This document shows positions 61,055-64,000 of a stretch of DNA of 64,000 nt, piece after piece. The notes beneath the pieces were generated by a model. The model was given only the letters and a program-made list of their open reading frames with translations, searched no databases and was not told the origin of the DNA. Each line of letters opens with the position of its first letter. Positions within the stretch are counted from its first letter, which is position 1. The position numbers and the translations under genes are program-made. The stretch is taken from NCBI GenBank assembly GCA_050299175.1, contig JBNKVM010000049.1, forward strand, positions 81,737 to 145,736, written 5' to 3'. Origin of the DNA: JAPHTQ01 sp050299175 (GTDB lineage: Bacteria > Pseudomonadota > Gammaproteobacteria > Thiohalomonadales > Thiohalomonadaceae).

Positions 61055-62854
61055 GTGCTTGATTCTGTAAGGGTTTTTCTTGCTGCGTTACTGCTGCTGC
61101 TTGGCGTTGAAGAGGCTGGTGCCGCCGCTTCCCAGGCAATGGGCTACACCCCCAAGTACCCGGACGGTTTCAGCCATTTCGACTACGTCAACGCGAATGC
61201 GCCGCGTGGCGGCAGCCTGGATCTACCCGCCTTTGGCAGCTTCGACAGCTTCAATCCCTACTCCCTCAAGGGGCAGTCTGCCAACGGGCTAGGCCAGTTG
61301 ATGTTCGAGACCCTGATGGCCTCCAGCCTGGACGAACCGTTCAGCCAGTATGGCCTGTTGGCCGATGATGTGCAGCTGGCGAAGGATAAACTCTCGGTTA
61401 CCTACCACATTAATCTCGCCGCCCGTTTTAACGACGGTAGCCCGGTGACTGCCGGGGACGTGGTCTTCTCTTACGAGACTCTGCGCGACCAGGGACATCC
61501 CCAGTACCGCTTCTACTGGAGCGATATTAAAGATGCCGAGGTCCTGGATCGGCTGACTGTGCGTTTCAATTTCAAGCGAGCCAATCCTGAATTACACCTG
61601 ATCGTCGGCCAGATCCCGGTCTTTTCTCCCCATTGGCTGGGGGACAAGGCATTCGACAAACTGGCGTTGGAACAACCGGTCAGCAGTGGGCCCTATACCA
61701 TCGAAAAATATGAGTTGGGCAAATACATCACCTATCGCCGTAACCCCGATTACTGGGGATGGGGACTCAATGTGCGTCGCGGCATGTTCAATTTCGACCG
61801 GGTGACCTATAAATTCTATCGTGATTTCACCGTCATGCTGGAAGCGTTCAAGGCAGGAGAATTCGATTTCATTCACGAGTACAACTCGAAGAAGTGGGCG
61901 CGTGATTATGTCGGCCCAAAATTTCGCTCGGGTGAGATCATCAAGAAGGAGTTGCCGCACCGTAACAATGCGGGGATGCAGGGATTTATCTTCAATCTGC
62001 GTAAGCCACTGTTTCAGGATATCCGTGTGCGCCAGGCGCTGAGTCAGGCGCTCGACTTCGAGTGGTCCAACCGTAATCTTTTCTATAACCAGTATGAGCG
62101 TAACGACAGCTATTTCAGTAACAGTGAACTGGCGGCAACCGGTAAGCCAAGTGCCGCCGAATTGAAGTTGCTGCAACACTATCGTGACAAACTACCGCCA
62201 GCGCTGTTTGAAAAGCCGTGGCAACCGCCGAGCACCAAACCGCCTGGTAGTCTGCGTGCCAATCTGCGCAAAGCACGGACACTGCTAAAGCAGGCGGGTT
62301 GGGAATATCGCGATGGTGCACTACGTAGCAGTCAGGGTGAGCCGTTCCAGTTCAGTATTATCCTGGTGCAGAAAGGCTTTGAACGGATCGTGGCCCCGTT
62401 TGCCCGTAATCTGCAGAAACTGGGCATTGAGGTGGAGTACCGCACCATCGACCCGGCACTTTATCAACGACGTATGGACAAGTTTGACTTCGATATGACG
62501 GTGGCCGGTTTCGGTCAGTCCCAGTCGCCGGGTAACGAACAGATCAATATGTTCCACTCCAGTTCCGCCAATCAGGAAGGGGCGATGAACCTGATGGGTA
62601 TCAGCGACCCGGTGGTCGATGCGATGGTGGAGAAGGTAGTCTATGCGAAGAATCGCGAGGCGTTGGTAACCGCCTGCCATGCGCTGGATCGGGTGCTGCT
62701 TTACGGTGTGTACCTGATACCGCACTGGTATATCGGTAGCCACCGTGTCGCCTGGTGGGACCGCTTTGCGATGCCTGACACGTTGCCACTCTATTACGAT
62801 CCGACTAACTGGATGGTTGCAACCTGGTGGTTGAAACAGGGAGCAAAACAGTAA
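61055..62854 (+). CDS. yejA: YejA-like peptide ABC transporter substrate-binding protein
   Basis: 599 residues. GTG start, CCAGGGA 7 nt upstream; signal peptide to about GAAAS. Family 5 solute-binding protein of the YejA branch: GYTPKYPDGFSHFDYVN, PRGGSLDLPAFGSFDSFNPY, QLMFETLMA and FNDGSPVTAGDVVFSYE. The stop overlaps the yejB ATG by one base (TAATG). Confidence 0.94.
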   Translation: MLDSVRVFLAALLLLLGVEEAGAAASQAMGYTPKYPDGFSHFDYVNANAPRGGSLDLPAFGSFDSFNPYSLKGQSANGLGQLMFETLMASSLDEPFSQYGLLADDVQLAKDKLSVTYHINLAARFNDGSPVTAGDVVFSYETLRDQGHPQYRFYWSDIKDAEVLDRLTVRFNFKRANPELHLIVGQIPVFSPHWLGDKAFDKLALEQPVSSGPYTIEKYELGKYITYRRNPDYWGWGLNVRRGMFNFDRVTYKFYRDFTVMLEAFKAGEFDFIHEYNSKKWARDYVGPKFRSGEIIKKELPHRNNAGMQGFIFNLRKPLFQDIRVRQALSQALDFEWSNRNLFYNQYERNDSYFSNSELAATGKPSAAELKLLQHYRDKLPPALFEKPWQPPSTKPPGSLRANLRKARTLLKQAGWEYRDGALRSSQGEPFQFSIILVQKGFERIVAPFARNLQKLGIEVEYRTIDPALYQRRMDKFDFDMTVAGFGQSQSPGNEQINMFHSSSANQEGAMNLMGISDPVVDAMVEKVVYAKNREALVTACHALDRVLLYGVYLIPHWYIGSHRVAWWDRFAMPDTLPLYYDPTNWMVATWWLKQGAKQ

Positions 62855-63903
62855 TGGCGGCCTATATCCTCAAGCGTTTGTTACTGATGATCCCGACCCT
62901 GTTGGGCGTGTTGTTAATTACCTTTGTGGTGATTCAGTTTGTCCCTGGCGGTCCGGTGGAACAATTGGTGGCGCAACTCAAGGGACAGGCGATGCACGGC
63001 GAGGCAAGTGCCGGGGTGGAAGGGCTCTATCGCGGTGCCAAGGGCCTGGACGAAGAGCGCATCAATGAGCTGAAAGCCTTTTACGGTTTCGATAAGCCCG
63101 CCTGGCGTCGCTTTCTCGATATGCTGGGTAATTACCTCACCTTTAATCTGGGAGAGAGTTATTTCCATCACCAGTCGGTGTTGCAACTGGTAATCAGCAA
63201 ACTGCCGGTATCGATTAGTCTGGGTGTCTGGACCTTTTTGATAACCTATTTAACCTGTATCCCGCTCGGTATCGCTAAGGCGGTACGCGACGGTACCTCG
63301 TTTGATGTCATTACCAGTACGCTGATTTTGATCGGCTATGCCATTCCCGGTTTTGTGCTCGGTATTACTCTGCTGGTGCTATTTGGCGGCGGCAGTTTTT
63401 GGGATATCTTCCCCTTACGTGGACTGGTCTCTGATAATTGGGAAGAGCTGTCGCTGATCAGTAAGGTGCTCGATTACCTGTGGCATATGGTGTTACCGAT
63501 CACCGCTTCGGTAGTGGGAAGTTTTGCAGTGATGACCATGCTGACCAAGAACAGCTTTCTTGAAGAGATCAGAAAGCAGTATGTGCTGACCGCCAGGGCA
63601 AAAGGTCTGGCTGAAAACACCGTGCTTTATAAGCATGTCTTCCGTAACGCGATCATCCCGCTGATTACCGGTTTTCCCGGTGCGTTCATTGCCGCGTTTT
63701 TTACCGGCTCGCTGTTGATAGAAACCATCTTCTCTCTCGATGGCCTGGGCCTGCTCTCTTATAACTCGGTGATGAATCGCGATTATCCTGTAGTGATGGG
63801 TACGCTCTATCTGTTCACCCTGTTGGGTTTGATCGGCAAACTGCTGACAGATATCTGTTACGTCATTGTCGATCCGCGTATTCAGTTTGAGTCGATCCGC
63901 TGA
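62854..63903 (+). CDS. yejB: YejB ABC transporter permease
   Basis: 349 residues, six membrane helices. Start MAAYILKRLLLMIPTLLGVL; EAA loop region RKQYVLTARAKGLAENTVLY. Imports peptides (microcin C type in E. coli) with YejAEF. Ends overlapping yejE by one base. Confidence 0.94.
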   Translation: MAAYILKRLLLMIPTLLGVLLITFVVIQFVPGGPVEQLVAQLKGQAMHGEASAGVEGLYRGAKGLDEERINELKAFYGFDKPAWRRFLDMLGNYLTFNLGESYFHHQSVLQLVISKLPVSISLGVWTFLITYLTCIPLGIAKAVRDGTSFDVITSTLILIGYAIPGFVLGITLLVLFGGGSFWDIFPLRGLVSDNWEELSLISKVLDYLWHMVLPITASVVGSFAVMTMLTKNSFLEEIRKQYVLTARAKGLAENTVLYKHVFRNAIIPLITGFPGAFIAAFFTGSLLIETIFSLDGLGLLSYNSVMNRDYPVVMGTLYLFTLLGLIGKLLTDICYVIVDPRIQFESIR

Positions 63904-64000
63904 TGACGACGATGCAAACGCAGACCACTGCCAGTCGTGCCTGGCGCCGCTTCAAGGCTAATAAGCGCGGTTATGTCAGCCTGATCGTTTTTTCGGTGCT
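63903..64000 (+). CDS. yejE: YejE ABC transporter permease, 3' truncated by the window
   Basis: ATG at 63903 overlaps the yejB stop (TGATG). The 32 visible residues (MTTMQTQ, RAWRRFKANKRGYVSLIVF) match the YejE start. The rest, and presumably yejF, lie beyond the window. Confidence 0.9.
   Translation, partial: MTTMQTQTTASRAWRRFKANKRGYVSLIVFSV

Overview
The window is a chromosomal segment of a gammaproteobacterium. It carries several conserved gammaproteobacterial gene orders: rodZ-ispG-hisS-yfgM-bamB-der, guaB...guaA...tadA-mltF, cmoA-cmoB, tRNA-Leu-tig-clpP-clpX-lon-hupB-tRNA-Val-tRNA-Asp-ppiD, and yejABE. The 33-haem lipoprotein cytochrome, a small lipoprotein resembling SoxXA-binding proteins, a tetrathionate-sensor-like kinase and several c-di-GMP proteins suggest a respiratory, possibly sulfur-oxidising environmental species (Chromatiales/Thiotrichales-like). 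That lineage guess is inference; the gene order is what the sequence shows.

Layout. 1-6.4 kb: rodZ end, isoprenoid/tRNA/outer-membrane/GTPase operon, a large imperfect palindrome and a DUF2892 membrane protein behind a perfect inverted-repeat operator. 6.4-8.2 kb: an AT-rich insert with one SH3-metallo-beta-lactamase gene. 8.3-11.7 kb (minus): slyD and a four-gene exported redox-type operon, TlpA thioredoxin - DUF4266 lipoprotein - DUF3570 barrel - ApbE-like flavin transferase. 11.8-14.7 kb (minus): DUF2798, M23 peptidase, xseA, small lipoprotein. 14.8-26.9 kb: guaB and guaA, separated by about 9 kb holding a soluble CZB chemoreceptor, two small enzymes/hypotheticals, two c-di-GMP proteins, nfo and cmoAB. 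27.3-30.6 kb: the 33-haem cytochrome, lying between guaA and tadA. 30.8-40.7 kb: tadA, mltF, lpxH, two cyclophilins, a K+ channel, cysS, and a NERD-like membrane protein followed by a PhnD-sensor two-component system. 41-42.3 kb: folD and tRNA-Pro/Arg/His. 42.5-47.2 kb: a TonB-dependent receptor with its own ExbB-ExbD-TonB and a PCu(A)C copper chaperone. 47.3-58.7 kb: a sigma-54 activator without a sensor domain, tRNA-Leu, the Clp/Lon proteostasis block, hupB, two tRNAs, ppiD and a dicarboxylate/amino-acid symporter. 58.9-64 kb: YgiM-like SH3 protein, an orphan glgC, and yejA-yejB-yejE (cut by the window end).

The most notable parts are (i) the 33-haem lipoprotein cytochrome; (ii) the DUF3570/DUF4266/TlpA/ApbE operon, whose ApbE-like protein has Gly where the family has a metal-binding Asp and whose DUF4266 lipoprotein ends in a Gly-Cys tail; (iii) a PAS-GGDEF-EAL protein whose periplasmic solute-binding sensor looks excised; and (iv) the isolated SH3-metallo-beta-lactamase in foreign-looking DNA. 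All calls were made by reading the sequence; no database search was run.
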